From NCBI GenBank assembly GCA_051530055.1, contig CM121341.1, positions 2,852,001 to 2,916,000 of the forward strand: DNA of 64,000 bases. The letters are read 5' to 3'. The notes under the pieces were generated by a model, which saw nothing but the letters and a program-made list of their open reading frames with translations, made no database searches and was not told where the DNA came from. Both the position numbers and the translations under genes were made by a program. Positions 32,531-45,000 of the stretch are shown piece after piece. The stretch is from Neoechinorhynchus agilis. Taxonomy: Eukaryota; Acanthocephala. Within the stretch, counting starts at the first letter, position 1; each line of letters opens with the position of its first letter.

Positions 32531-35500
32531 ATGACCTCGACTACACTTCCCTACGAAAAGGATTTATTGCTTCGTTTGTATCAAGAAAATTCACTTGTGA
32601 TTATGGCAAGGTATTCTCGAATGCTGAAGAAATTCTGATAAACCATTTGAGTCCCTTTTCATTTTAGAGGTCTCGGGGTTGATCGTATTTTCCTAAATCT
32701 TCTAAGAATGTATTCTGACCCTAAGTATATGGTAATTTGCTTAAATTTAAACAAGGCTGAACAGGTTTTTTAATGAAGCCGATATTTATGTTACTTTTAA
32801 TATATTTCCAATTGATTCAGGATCACTTTATAACCGAGCTTTCCTATACAAACTCCAATCGTCTTCCACGCATAATAAACACGGATACTCCAGTTAATAA
32901 ACGGGTCGAAGTATACTCGAAAGGAGGCATATTCTTCATTACATCGAGGTATTTTATTTTGCTTACATGGTCATTTATCCCTCTTTCTCTTCGAAAAGGA
33001 TTTTAACAGTGGATTTATTAACGTCGAAGATTCCAGTCAATAACATATCAGGAATTCTCATATACCAAGCGCATAGGATTGCTGAGAATTGTCAAGAAGC
33101 ATTTATAATGAATCTATACAGGGAAAAGAATAAAACGGGGTTTATTAAGGCCTTATCGGATAATCCACTTGTGTTCACAAAGAGTCTTTGTCGAGTGTCA
33201 ATATCGATGAAGATGTTGTTTGTTCGGTCGTTAATTCTCTTACCGCGATTTGACGCTTCTGTTCAACAATATTTAAGCAAAAAAGAGGTTAGAGATGATT
33301 AATTCCGGATTTTTTAATTTTTTTCAATATTATCCGCCAATATCGTTTTTAGATGCGGGGAATTTATTTGAATTTGAAGTTGATCGCCTATAGAATTATC
33401 CTTTTTCATAATCAAAAATCTTTTATCTTGCACAACAACGTTAAATTATAATTATTTCGACGAAATTAGACAACTTATAACGAACTTTATAATCGTTTTG
33501 AATCTTAGCCGCGAATATTATTTTCAGATACGAGGAATCTTCTTGAAATTGAAGTCGATTGAATATAGAATTATCCTTTGTTCTTAATAAGAGGTCAAAA
33601 CTTTTTTATCGCGCAGTAACGTTTAAATTATTTCGTCGAAATTAGACAACTTATTACGAACTTTATAATCGTTTTGAATCTTAGCCGCGAATATTTTTTC
33701 AGATACGAGGAATCTTCTTGAAATTGAAGTCGATTGAATATAGAATTATCCTTTGTTCTTAATAAGAGGTCAAAACTTTTTTATCGCGCAGTAACGTTTA
33801 AATTATTTCGTCGAAATTAGACAACTTATTACGAACTTTATAATCGTTTTGAATCTTAGCCGCGAATATTTTTTCAGATACGAGGAATCTTCTTGAAATT
33901 GAAGTCGATTGAATATAGAATTATCCTTTGTTCTTAATAAGAGGTCAAAACTTTTTATCGCGCAGTAACGTTTAAATTATTTCGTCGAAATTAGACAACT
34001 TATTACGAACTTTATAATCGTTTTGAATCTTAGCCGCGAATATTTTTTCAGATACGAGGAATCTTCTTGAAATTGAAGTCGATTGAATATAGAATTATCC
34101 TTTGTTCTTAATAAGAGGTCAAAACTTTTTTATCGCGCAGTAACGTTTAAATTATTTCGTCGAAATTAGACAACTTATTACGAACTTTATAATCGTTTTG
34201 AATCTTACGCGAATATTTTTTCAGATACGAGGAATCTTCGAAATTGAAGTCGATTGAATATAGAATTATCCTTTGTTCTTAATAAGAGGTCAAAACTTTT
34301 TTATCGCGCAGTAACGTTTAAATTATTTCGTCGAAATTAGACAACTTATTACGAACTTTATAATCGTTTTGAATCTTAGCCGCGAATATTTTTTCAGATG
34401 CGAGGAATCTTCTTGAAATTGAAGTCGATTGAATATAGAATTATCCTTTGTTCTTAATAAGAGGTCAAAACTTTTTTATCGCGCAGTAACGTTTAAATTA
34501 TTTCGTCGAAATTAGACAACTTATTACGAACTTTATAATCGTTTTGAATCTTAGCCGCGAATATTTTTTCAGATACGAGGAATCTTCTTGAAATTGAAGT
34601 CGATTGAATATAGAATTATCCTTTGTTCTTAATAAGAGGTCAAAACTTTTTTATCGCGCAGTAACGTTTAAATTATTTCGTCGAAATTAGACAACTTATT
34701 ACGAACTTTATAATCGTTTTGAATCTTAGCCGCGAATATTTTTTCAGATGCGAGGAATCTTCTTGAAATTGAAGTCGATTGAATATAGAATTATCCTTTT
34801 TTTTCTTAATAAGAAGTCAAAACTTTTTTATCGCGCAGTAACGTTTAAATTATTTCGTCGAAATTAGACAACTTATTACGAACTTTATAATCGTTTTGAA
34901 TCTTAGCCGCGAATATTTTTTCAGATACGAGGAATCTTCTTGAAATTGAAGTCGATTGAATATAGAATTATCCTTTGTTCTTAATAAGAGGTCAAAACTT
35001 TTTTATCGCGCAGTAACGTTTAAATTATTTCGTCGAAATTAGACAACTTATTACGAACTTTATAATCGTTTTGAATCTTAGCCGCGAATATTTTTTCAGA
35101 TACGAGGAATCTTCTTGAAATTGAAGTCGATTGAATATAGAATTATCCTTTTTTTCTTAATAAGAAGTCAAAACTTTTTTTATCGCGCAGTAACGTTTAA
35201 ATTTAAATTCAAGGCTGACGTTATTGAGATTCATGTCGATATGAGTGATCGAATGAAAAAAATCCAAATTTCTTTGTTTGAGATAATCAACAGTTGTCTC
35301 CAGGAGCTGCGAAGGAATAATAAATTCGTAAGTACTTTTACTATTATGCGTTCAATTTAATTTAAAACGACTGAAAAAGTTCGACAATGACATGCTAACG
35401 CTTGATAACGCTATTTTGCCCTATTTTCAAAATTACATCCGAAACCGTTTAAGCGAAGTTTGGGCTCAGGTCGACGCAAAAAATCGGCAACTTGTGAACG

Positions 35501-38118
35501 AACTAAGAATTCTCCAAAACTTAATATTGTTGGTAATCTTCATTTCTTCGTTATTATTTACAATTTTTTACAAAGGGGCCTTACACAAACGGATCCGATT
35601 TCTTTTTACGCAATGGTTCAGTCTGTGAGGTGAGTTCATAAAAGCTTCTAGAGTGACACTCACGATCTCGTCAAGGATGAATGAGACGAAAATCGGTCGG
35701 AATTCAAACTGGATTGTACTTGAAGCAGCTGATGTTCTTTTTAATGTACATCCGCACTTAGGTTACCTAATGGAGATTGCTCGTTACTTTAGGAAGCAAG
35801 AGCGAGAGTGTTTGGAACAAATCTAAAAGAGTCCAACAAACCCGGTAATTCATAAGAATATTTCTTATTAGATAATCCGTTTAAAAGACATTCAATCATG
35901 TATTGATGAGAATCCAAAGCTAAACGCGATCTTGGATGTGATTGAGGAAATAAAGAGGACGAAATTGGATAACGGTATTGAGCCGGTCACACTCATTGTG
36001 GCATGGGAAGAGAAGTCCTGCGTCAATATCAAAGAAGTCCGTTTAAACTTCGATTTTCGAAATCAAATCTTCGCAAATTGTTTAGTTTTTAAGAAGTTGT
36101 TCAGTGGAAGAGTACATTAGAGAGCAATTAGAAGCCTTGAGTTCAATACTAACTGTCCAGGATGACTTAGATGTTTTGAAGAATAAACGCAGAACTGCTG
36201 GAACTAGCACAACTACTAATTTAATTGTCGCAAAAACACTTCTTGATCAATTCTTGGTATGCTTGTTATAAATTCGTCTTTTCGCATGCAAAAATATTCC
36301 GTTTAGTTGAACGAAAACCCGGCGGAGTCGAGAGAAACTCCGATCAATTACGACATCGATGATCCGCCTTGTGTGATTTGTCCACTGACTGGCATTCCGG
36401 ACACCTTCGCTATCACAAGACTTCTTTACAAATATAAACCTCGATTTATTGTGCTCTTTGATACAATGCTTCCTTTCATCCGGCAAATCGAGGTTATTTC
36501 TAACAAACGTCTATTTCGTTAAAACATATTGAAGGTGTTCAATGCAACTCATCCAGACCACGATTTGACTGTGTTTTCAATGGGATATGTGGACTCCGCT
36601 GAAGAGCGTATATTCCTATCAACCGTCGATATTGAACAACGTGCCATGAGTGATCTCATTGAAGATAGTAAGGTAAACATTAACGGCGGAGCGTTCTAAT
36701 TCGTCATGGCTAAAGTGCCAAGGTTAATAAATTATATTTGTCGCTGCAAATTTTTTTCCATATATGGATTTTGGAGCAAATAACAAAGCCAATTTTAACC
36801 CGTTTAGAAAATAGCATTTTACGAACTTTTCATAACACGAGGATGCGTTTGGAAAACCGATCAGTGTCGGTCATTATATGCTAGTCTTAAAGAATTTGTC
36901 GTCTAACTTTTACCTCGGACTTGTTCAAATTCAAAATAACCGTAAAATATCGTTTAAAGTTTAACAAATAATAATTCGAAATTACCATTTTATCTAAGTG
37001 GTTCATGGAGTTAATAGGCAATGGAATTCATTGTTAATTTCTACAAAAACAATTTGCAAAGTTAAAAGTCATTCCTTAAGCAATATCGCGGTATAGCTCT
37101 TGTTTTTTTCCGAACCAACGATTTAGACATTGGTAGTACCAGAAGACGTTGAAGGTTTAATGGAAAACGACATTCGATTTCGTCGAGACGACACTCGCAT
37201 TCTACTGGGCGACCGAAGTGAACTCGGTCGCTTAGAATCCAAAAAGAAGCGAGCTCGTCTTTATGAGAATGAAGAGAATAACGAATCTGAAGAGCCAAAG
37301 CACCGTGTGATTGTTGACATGCGTGAGTTTCGATCCGAACTACCAGCACTTTTGTACCGACGAGGAATAGAAATTGTTCCGACTACATTAGAGGTACTTG
37401 ATAACAATTTACAAGCTGTTTTCTCCACATTTTGGCTTAGGTTGGCGACTACATAATAACTCCAGATATGTGTATTGAGCGTAAGAGTATTAGTGATTTG
37501 TGCCAATCGCTCAATAATGGCCGTTTGTTCACTCAAACGTCAGTGATGTGCCGACATTATAAGAAGCCGATTCTGTTAGTTCATTGGTTCTTAAATCGAT
37601 CTCTAAGAATCATTGAAGATGATTGAGTTCAATCAAAACACTGATTTTGGTATAAAGGTAAACCTGTTTTTAGATTACATCGAAGAATTCAATCTATTTC
37701 TTTGTAGCAAAGATTCAATAAAGACAATAATTTTACCTCACGTGAGACATATTCAAAGCTCGCGTTGCTCACCCTTCATTTCCCTAAACTACGGATTCTA
37801 TGGTGTCCAACTCCCAAGTCATCAGCTGAAATGATCCACGAACTAAAACTCAATCGTGATCAACCGAATCTCGAACAAGCTATGGCTATTCGTAACGATA
37901 TGAGCGTCGATGAAACCAAGTATAGTGAACTTTGCCAGGATCTTCTTTTGAGAGTACCGGGAATTAGCTTTAAGAACTGCCGAAAAGTGATGGACCACGT
38001 TGATTCGTTTATGGACATGGCTGATTTGAATCTAGAGCGTTTGACGGAAATCTTAGAGAATGCTAAGTCAGCCAATCAGATTTACGCTTTTTTTAATACA
38101 CGCATACCCAAAAAATAA
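32531..38118 (+). CDS. ERCC4: DNA repair endonuclease XPF (ERCC4), about 15 exons
   Basis: XPF with ERCC1 cuts 5' of bulky lesions in nucleotide excision repair. Early exons: 32,531-32,610, 32,668-32,764, 32,821-32,948, 32,999-33,287; then 35,214-35,327, ~35,380-35,532, ~35,577-35,629, from 35,652, ~35,872-36,031, ~36,125-36,255, ~36,307-36,492, ~36,535-36,675, ~37,129-37,393, ~37,441-37,582 and two more to 38,118. The inactive helicase-like part is seen as [32 protein letters not shown] and [19 protein letters not shown]. The nuclease has [31 protein letters not shown] (metal-binding ERK..D) and [14 protein letters not shown]. The C-terminal helix-hairpin-helix is [15 protein letters not shown]. 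One intron holds a satellite, another seems 22 bp. Around 35,820-35,870 I could not join exons without an in-frame stop, so a gene defect, error or unseen intron remains possible there. Confidence 0.9.
33340..35200 (+). repeat. 175-bp satellite filling an XPF intron, about eleven units
   Basis: The intron between 33,287 and 35,214 (1,926 bp, against 40-60 bp for most others in the gene) is made of tandem ~175-bp units. Unit marks (CGAGGAATCTTC) fall near 33,531, 33,706, 33,881, 34,055, 34,228, 34,401, 34,576, 34,751, 34,928 and 35,103, with a diverged first unit at about 33,355. Units are nearly identical. Each has TATTTTTTCAG, a strong 3' splice-site look-alike, and an AAGAG/GTCAAA step resembling the real donor (AAGAG/GTTAGA). 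Confidence 0.95.
36676..37128 (+). other. XPF intron of ~450 bp
   Basis: Between the exon ending IEDSK (donor GTAAAC) and the exon beginning [11 protein letters not shown]-rich, without repeat or element that I can recognise. Confidence 0.6.
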
Positions 38119-38960
38119 AATAATGCGGTTTGTTTGTGAAATAATAAGAAGAGCAGAAGCTATATCGAATGGCATATCAGCGAGTAACATTTAAAAATAG
38201 AAACTAGATTCACCAAAAAGAACACACCATTGCTTTTTTGACTGACTCCAAACCTAATTTTTCGCAAAATGAGTACACTTAATCGGTTTTTTTTCTAGAT
38301 CACGACAACTGATCATTCTGAAGAATGTCAAAATCCGCGAGCGGAAATTCGTCTCTGAAGCTTTGTCATCGGATAATTAAATATTTAGGGAGTTGTAGAC
38401 TTCTTAGACGTGAAAAGTGATGATTGGGATACTCTGAATTCCATTTTTGGACAAATTTAGAAAGATGAGTTTTTCATCGAATTTTTGCAAGTGGTTGTTC
38501 GCGAGATCGTCAGTCTGAAGATAAGTTATGGTCATAAATGCATACAAGACGATTCTCTAAATCGTATTAAATTGAGCACGAATTTTTCACTTCAGAGAAT
38601 TCGTCGATTATTCAAGGAAGAGCTAAATTTCATAAGCAGTTCCTCAACGGTCGAGGCGATCACGATCTGAATGACTATGTAGTTCGGAGAAAATAAATCT
38701 TGTTCCTGAATCGTAACCCTAATAACTAATTTTTTTATTCCCATAATCTTGCTGAAGATAAACTTCAGAATAGTTTAATAAGAAAAGATTGAAGTTGATA
38801 TAATTAAACAAATAATTTTTATTAGTTTTATCCAATGATTCCATTAATAACGCAGAAAATTCAACATTTTCATCGGGCTTTTGTGTACGGCGATAGAAGT
38901 TCGCTATCGGACGGAATCGACCTCTTTCGAAAGCAGAGTAATCCGTAGGTTTTGAAACGA
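38119..38960 (+). other. Possible small gene downstream of XPF
   Basis: Open pieces at 38,391-38,458 (VVDFLDVKSDDWDTLNSIF) and 38,463-38,670 (DEFFIEFLQVVVREIVSLK, then QRIRRLFKEELNFISS) adjoin in phase around a TAG and have normal protein composition. An ATG at 38,326 may begin a first exon. I do not recognise the product; it could be a short multi-exon gene or a relic. Confidence 0.3.
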
Positions 38961-38968
38961 TCATCGGC

Positions 38969-40122
38969 GGAATGATTAATTCAACTCTTATATTTTCGCA
39001 ATCTAAATAAATACTGAAATTTAATTAGAAAAAGTAATTTGTGTTCATTGAGTAAAATAGGAGCGGTCCATGATGCGAGGTTTCGGCCTGGTCGTAATTC
39101 AAAGAATCCATCTCGGAGGAAATTTCTGCATAAACAGAATCAGTTGTTGAATACTTGAATGTGCTGAATTTGTGGTCGTTTAATATTCCGTTAAAATGAT
39201 CGAATTCCTTCAATTCATGCGATGGACAGCGAAAGTTTTTCATAAGCGGCGCAGAGAATCGTCGGTCTCGAGGCTTTGAATGTTTCATTGTTTGTCGCAT
39301 TTTTTTGAACAGTCTCATGCCAAATATAGCAATGCAGACAATTAGACCTACTGACGACACTTTCAATGATGACAGCAAAACAATTCCTAAAATTGTCTGA
39401 ATCGTTAAATTAGATCGCTGCCTATTTTGCAATGCTTCCCCGGCTAAACGGATATATTCGTATTTTTGATCCTCCAATTTTTTATTCAGTGCTAAAACTA
39501 TTGATGGCTCAACTTGAATATAAAGGACTGCAGTGTCTAAAATTCGATCGTTATTGTATACTTTAAAGACGACGTCTATTCTATGGAGTCCAGGTTTCCT
39601 GATTTGTCTTAAGTAGACGCGATTTTCTACGACTTCGAATTCTACATTGCGACTTTCAACGTTGAAAACAAATTGATTTAACATTCTCTGATCGTTCGTT
39701 ATGTCATCTACTGTTGATCGTAGCTCAATTAATGGTTGCTCGTAATTTTCATTCAGTTTAATTGTAGTTTCATTTATGATTGAAGATATTTTAGCTGGAA
39801 CCATAAGGCACACATTGCCCATTGGAATCTTAGACGGGAAATTCCGAGGCTCGACAAGTCGTATTTGTGGAATTAAAAGCTCATTTGACTGTTCGATTAA
39901 CACATAAAATAAAATGAATGTCAGTCTTAAATTGGAAATTGAAGCTCTGAAGTTAAGAAGATCCATTTTTATCAATGCTTCGAAGAGTTTTAGCAGCCAA
40001 GGTAGTAAAGCTGCTGATTTGTTACACTTTTAAGTGTGAAAAGTGGAAAATACGTATTCGCGAGACATGAGAACGCCTTCTTTATAATTACAATCTTAAA
40101 GGTTAATGCTTGAACAAACATT
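38969..40122 (-). repeat. Left copy of duplicated membrane-protein block
   Basis: Nearly identical, in the same orientation, to 58,060-59,212. The match stops in both copies shortly upstream of the gene after 'gcttgaacaaacatt'. Confidence 0.92.
39025..39966 (-). CDS. Single-pass membrane protein, copy 1
   Basis: A 313-residue frame from the ATG at 39,966 (in-frame codons upstream have no ATG). Residues 1-30 look like a signal peptide (LRLTFILFYVLIEQS). An extracellular part of ~150 residues has beta-strand character (VYLRQIRKPGLHRIDVVFKV) with one NxT/S glycosylation-type site (NETT). A transmembrane helix follows at about residues 195-225 (TILGIVLLSSLKVSSVG, LIVCIAIFGMRLF), then a basic stop-transfer stretch and a cytoplasmic tail with SVYAEISSEM, an ITIM- or sorting-like tyrosine motif. 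No family was recognised. It differs from the copy at 58.1 kb by two residues noted (Ser/Leu and Ser/Gly in the tail). Confidence 0.7.
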   Translation of the reverse strand: MDLLNFRASISNLRLTFILFYVLIEQSNELLIPQIRLVEPRNFPSKIPMGNVCLMVPAKISSIINETTIKLNENYEQPLIELRSTVDDITNDQRMLNQFVFNVESRNVEFEVVENRVYLRQIRKPGLHRIDVVFKVYNNDRILDTAVLYIQVEPSIVLALNKKLEDQKYEYIRLAGEALQNRQRSNLTIQTILGIVLLSSLKVSSVGLIVCIAIFGMRLFKKMRQTMKHSKPRDRRFSAPLMKNFRCPSHELKEFDHFNGILNDHKFSTFKYSTTDSVYAEISSEMDSLNYDQAETSHHGPLLFYSMNTNYFF

Positions 40123-40129
40123 CTCGATC

Positions 40130-40660
40130 GGACCCATGTGTCAGTCCAGGGAATGGTGATTTTAGCATTTAATTTTTGGCGCAGCGCTCATCGTTTTTAT
40201 AAATCTTCGCAAACATTTTAAAAACTTAATTTTCAAGCTTTAAACGCGATCAAATATCTAAAAAGTTTCTACAAAGCGAACATTTTCTTTGATTAACCTT
40301 TAAGATTCTCGCGAATACGTATTTTCCCATGATTGGAGGAAACCTTATCTATAATCGATCCGACTTTTCGAATGTTGTGTTTCTTTGTAGACCAGAAACT
40401 TTGATTGCTCTCTTGCTGGTTGAGAGTTTAGACAGTAAGCGACCTCCGATGCGATCAAGTTGATTCTCGGTCATTCTCAATGGTTATACAATTTTAATAG
40501 ACGGAAATCCGTTTTCAAAGAAAATGTTCGCTTTGTAGAAACTTTTTAGATATTTGATCGCGTTTAAAGCTTGAAAATTAAGTTTTTAAAATGTTTGCAA
40601 AGATTTATAAAAACGATGAGCGCTGCACCAAAAATTAAATGCTGAAATCGATTTTTTTAA
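40130..40660. repeat. Foldback rearrangement around a PARG 3' scrap
   Basis: A ~130-bp inverted repeat (about 40,158-40,289 against 40,517-40,648) encloses a piece that equals the 3' end of the PARG-like gene. The left arm is preceded by a short scrap of inner PARG sequence (TGTCAGTCCAGGG, as at 62,665). Between arm and scrap is a short inverted copy of the flank at 40,045-40,110. The right-hand relative at 62,915-63,050 has no such inverted arm. Confidence 0.8.
40327..40462 (+). pseudogene. 3' fragment of PARG-like gene
   Basis: Corresponds to 62,777-62,913, the last ~45 codons of the PARG-like gene (MIGGNLIYNRSDFSNVV through SLDSKRPPMRSS). The rest of that gene and the neighbouring acidic-protein gene are absent from this copy of the block. 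Confidence 0.9.
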
Positions 40661-40764
40661 TGAATTTGGATTTTTTTTAACTGAATTAACGAATAAAAAA
40701 TCCACCAAAATTCCACATTATATTTCTATTTGTTCCATTAAAAAAATAATTACTTGAAATCGCA

Positions 40765-41307
40765 TTGAACGGAAATAATGAGAGTGTTCAAATAACTGGA
40801 GCAAAACAGTTTTGTGATTATGTTATGTGTAAGAACAAAATAAAATTCGACGGGCAATGCACTAAAAGTCCAGAACCAGTTGATCCATCGAATCATCAAT
40901 GTTCAAACATTGCATTTCTTCAGACTGGATCTTGTCCGGTTTCATTGGACAATACTTCGGTCGATACATTTACACTCAAAGCGTTTTCAGCAATGAAGAC
41001 CATAACCGGAATGCAGAATCAAGCCATGAACTCGGTCGCTTCAAAGTCATTTAATGATCAATGCCTTGAAATTAGCTTTGTAACGCAATTAATTGCTTGT
41101 TCGGCTAATAGACGTGATATGATATTGTGTCTCGGTTCAAATAAGATCTTCAATCAGCGGGTTGTTCGGTTCTATTTCAAGATATCCGGGCTTACCGCTT
41201 CTGCTCTACACCAAGTGCTCGTCAATGTAATCGGAAAGCGCCGCGAAAACGAACGAAAAGGAGTATTTGATGATATTTGCAGGTCGTTGGGTTATGGACC
41301 ATTGTGA
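40765..41307 (+). CDS. Cys-containing hypothetical protein, copy 1
   Basis: An open frame of up to 180 codons with no ATG at its opening; the first ATG in frame is at 40,825 (160 residues), so either the start is there or an upstream exon exists. It has eight cysteines (FCDYVMCKNKIKFDGQC, HQCSNIAFLQTGSCPV, DQCLEISFVTQLIAC, LCLGS) and a basic C-terminus (GKRRENERKG). Spacing suggests a disulphide-bonded secreted domain. No family was recognised. The twin at 63,253-63,795 has the same translation. Confidence 0.55.
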   Translation: MNGNNESVQITGAKQFCDYVMCKNKIKFDGQCTKSPEPVDPSNHQCSNIAFLQTGSCPVSLDNTSVDTFTLKAFSAMKTITGMQNQAMNSVASKSFNDQCLEISFVTQLIACSANRRDMILCLGSNKIFNQRVVRFYFKISGLTASALHQVLVNVIGKRRENERKGVFDDICRSLGYGPL

Positions 41308-41405
41308 TATCGAAAATTGCAGAGAAGGCAAATGCTCGTGAACTTTGCTTTTAAAAGACCAATTTACAAGCAATAAAATTTCGGGCTTTGAAAAAGAGTC
41401 AAAAA

Positions 41406-42036
41406 TGATGCTGAAACGATGAAGATTGGACAATATTAAAATGAGAAATCACGTTACATGATTCTCATTAATAGAGGAAAAGTACCTAACGTTGTTCTTC
41501 TATTCGCTGACAAATGGGAATATGCAGATGCTCACATCTAAATTGTAGTTCAACGTGGCGATTTGCTCGGTCGTCAAAAGGCCGAAAATCCAACATTTCC
41601 ACACTGTTATTGCTAGGAGACACAAGAACAATTCTCAGTTTGCCTCTTTGTCCAGGATCCATAAAAGAAGGTCTGATTGTAACATTTAGTTAGATACCTG
41701 ACTGAAGAAGTCCAGTGTGATTGGACGAAATATTTCAATTAAAGTGATTCTTGGATATATAGTCTTGCCCCACCACCACATATTTCATTTTTATGGCGAG
41801 GTTTTTTTGAAAGGTTTAAATAAACTAGTCTACGATCGTGGGGTTACAAAAGATATCCGAAGTAAGGCTTTTCATCTTTCGGTGAAAAGAAAACCTAGAG
41901 TTGACATTGTGTCTTAGGGAAATTCTTTAAGAAAAGTCTTTGGTGTTGGATGCCTCGAGCAACGGAAAACGTCATTCCGCCCAACGAGGTGAGTACATAA
42001 AGGACAAGAGCTTTAAAAGTTTGACAAAAATTTTAA
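41406..42036. other. Intergenic between duplicated block and repeat-protein gene
   Basis: The duplication ends at about 41,405. A 66-codon frame at 41,717 has no ATG and no domain. No promoter motif can be assigned with confidence. Confidence 0.4.
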
Positions 42037-45000
42037 ATGTGTACCTTGACTCGAGGCGTCTTTATACTCTTCTTCTCACAAAGCCTGTCCGCGAGCATTG
42101 GCAAGTATGATGATGGAAGTCTTGACCACAATGGTGAAATTAGTTCAAATGATTTACAATACGATCAAAATGTAATCACAGGTGGCATCGAACTCGAAAG
42201 TAGTATACTAAATGGTAATAAATCCGCGAAAATATTGAAGCGTACTAAAAACAGTAGTTCAAGTGTCGGACCAATTAACGAGCGAGAATTCGTCTCTAAT
42301 GAAGAGGCAGGTGAGAGCAGCCAATCACGAAGTAATGAAGAATACCAAAATGATTACGAAAGCAACATTTATTCAGCAGAAATAAATGATGAAGAGCAAA
42401 CATCTTCAACTCAATTTGACGACATTAACACTACGACCGATTTATACGAGCAGACATCATCTGAGAAATTAAATAAATTTGCCTATCAATACGACGGCTT
42501 TTCTAACAATGAAGCGGGAAACTTTAATTCAATGAGTGAATCGTACGCCGGAGATCAAGATTTAAATACAGGAAATATCGAAAATGATATTTATTCAGCA
42601 GAAATAAATGATGAAGAGCAAAAATCTTCAACTCAATTTGACGACATTAACACTACGACCGATTTATACGAGCAGACATCATCTGAGAAATTAAATAAAT
42701 TTGCCTATCAATACGACGGCGTTTCTAACAGTGAAGCGGGAAACTTTAATTCAATGAGTGAATCGTACGCCGGAGATCAAGATTTAAATACAGGAAATAT
42801 GGAAAATGATATTTATTCAGCAGAAATAAATGATGAAGAGCAAAAATCTTCAACTCAATTTGACGACATTAACACTACGACCGATTTATACGAGCAGACA
42901 TCATCTGAGAAATTAAATAAATTTGCCTATCAATACGACGGCGTTTCTAACAGTGAAGCGGGAAACTTTAATTCAATGAGTGAATCGTACGCCGGAGATC
43001 AAGATTTAAATACAGGAAATATGGAAAATGATATTTATTCAGCAGAAATAAATGATGAAGAGCAAAAATCTTCAACTCAATTTGACGACATTAACACTAC
43101 GACCGATTTATACGAGCAGACATCATCTGAGAAATTAAATAAATTTGCCTATCAATACGACGGCTTTTCTAACAATGAAGCGGGAAACTTTAATTCAATG
43201 AGTGAATCGTACGCCGGAGATCAAGATTTAAATACAGGAAATATCGAAAATGATATTTATTCAGCAGAAATAAATGATGAAGAGCAAAAATCTTCAACTC
43301 AATTTGACGACATTAACACTACGACCGATTTATACGAGAGACATCATCTGAGAAATTAATAAATTTGCCTATCAATACGACGGCTTTCTAACATGAAGCG
43401 GGAAACTTTAATTCAATGAGTGAATCGTACGCCGGAGATCAAGATTTAAGTACAGGAAATATCGAAAATGATATTTATTCAGCAGAAATAAATGATGAAG
43501 AGCAAAAATCTTCAACTCAATTTGACGACATTAACACTACGACCGATTTATACGAGCAGACATCATCTGAGAAATTAGATAAATTTGCCTATCAATACGA
43601 CGGCTTTTCTAACAGTGAAGCGGGAAACTTTAATTCAATGAGTGAATCGTACGCCGGAGATCAAGATTTAAATACAGGAAATATGGAAAATGATATTTAT
43701 TCAGCAGAAATAAATGATGAAGAGCAAAAATCTTCAACTCAATTTGACGACATTAACATTACGACCGAAATATGAAAATGATATTTATTCACAGAAATAA
43801 ATGATGAAGAGCAAAAATCTTCAACTCAATTTACGACATTAACATACGACCGATTTATACGAGCAGACATCATCTGAGAAATTAAATAAATTTGCCTATC
43901 AATACGACGGCTTTTCTAACAATGAAGCGGGAAACTTTAATTCAATGAGTGAATCGTACGCCGGAGATCAAGATTTAAATACAGGAAATATCGAAAATGA
44001 TATTTATTCAGCAGAAATAAATGATGAAGACAAAATCTTCAACTCAATTTGACGACATTAACACTACGACCGATTTATACGAGCAGACATCATCTGAGAA
44101 ATTAGATAAATTTGCCTATCAATACGACGGCGTTTCTAACAGTGAAGCGGGAAACTTTAATTCAATGAGTGAATCGTACGCCGGAGATCAAGATTTAAAT
44201 ACTAGAAATATGGAAAATGATATTTATTCAGTGATGAAAGAAAATCTTCAACTCAATTTGAAATATCGAAAATGATATTTATTCACAGAAATAAATGATG
44301 AAAAGCAAAAATCTTCAACTCAATTTGACGACATTAACACTACGACCGATTTATACGAGCAGACATCATCTGAGAAATTAAATAAATTTGCCTATCAATA
44401 CGACGGCGTTTCTAACAATGAAGCGGGAAACTTTAATTCAATGAGTGAATCGTACGCCGGAGATCAAGATTTAAATACAGGAAATATCGAAAATGATATT
44501 TATTCAGCAGAAATAAATGATGAAGAGCAAAAATCTTCAACTCAATTTGACGACATTAACACTACGACCGATTTATACGAGCAGACATCATCTGAGAAAT
44601 TAAATAAATTTGCCTATCAATACGACGGCGTTTCTAACAGTGAAGCGGGAAACTTTAATTCAATGAGTGAATCGTACGCCGGAGATCAAGATTTAAATAC
44701 AGGAAATATGGAAAATGATATTTATTCAGCAGAAATAAATGATGAAAGAAAATCTTAACTCAAACAAAAAAAACAGAAATAAATGATGAAGAGCAAAAAT
44801 CTTCAACTCAATTTGACGACATTAACACTACGACCGATTTATACGAGCAGACATCATCTGAGAAATTAAATAAATTTGCCTATCAATACGACGGCGTTTC
44901 TAACAGTGAAGCGGGAAACTTTAATTCAATGGGTGAATCGTACGGCGGAGATCAAGATTTAAATACAAGAAATATGGAAAATGATATTTATTCAGCAGAA

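Noticed and set aside
33340-35200. The regular array as a CRISPR locus
   Set aside because: Units are contiguous and identical along their whole length with no unique spacers, and the genome is an intron-bearing eukaryote.
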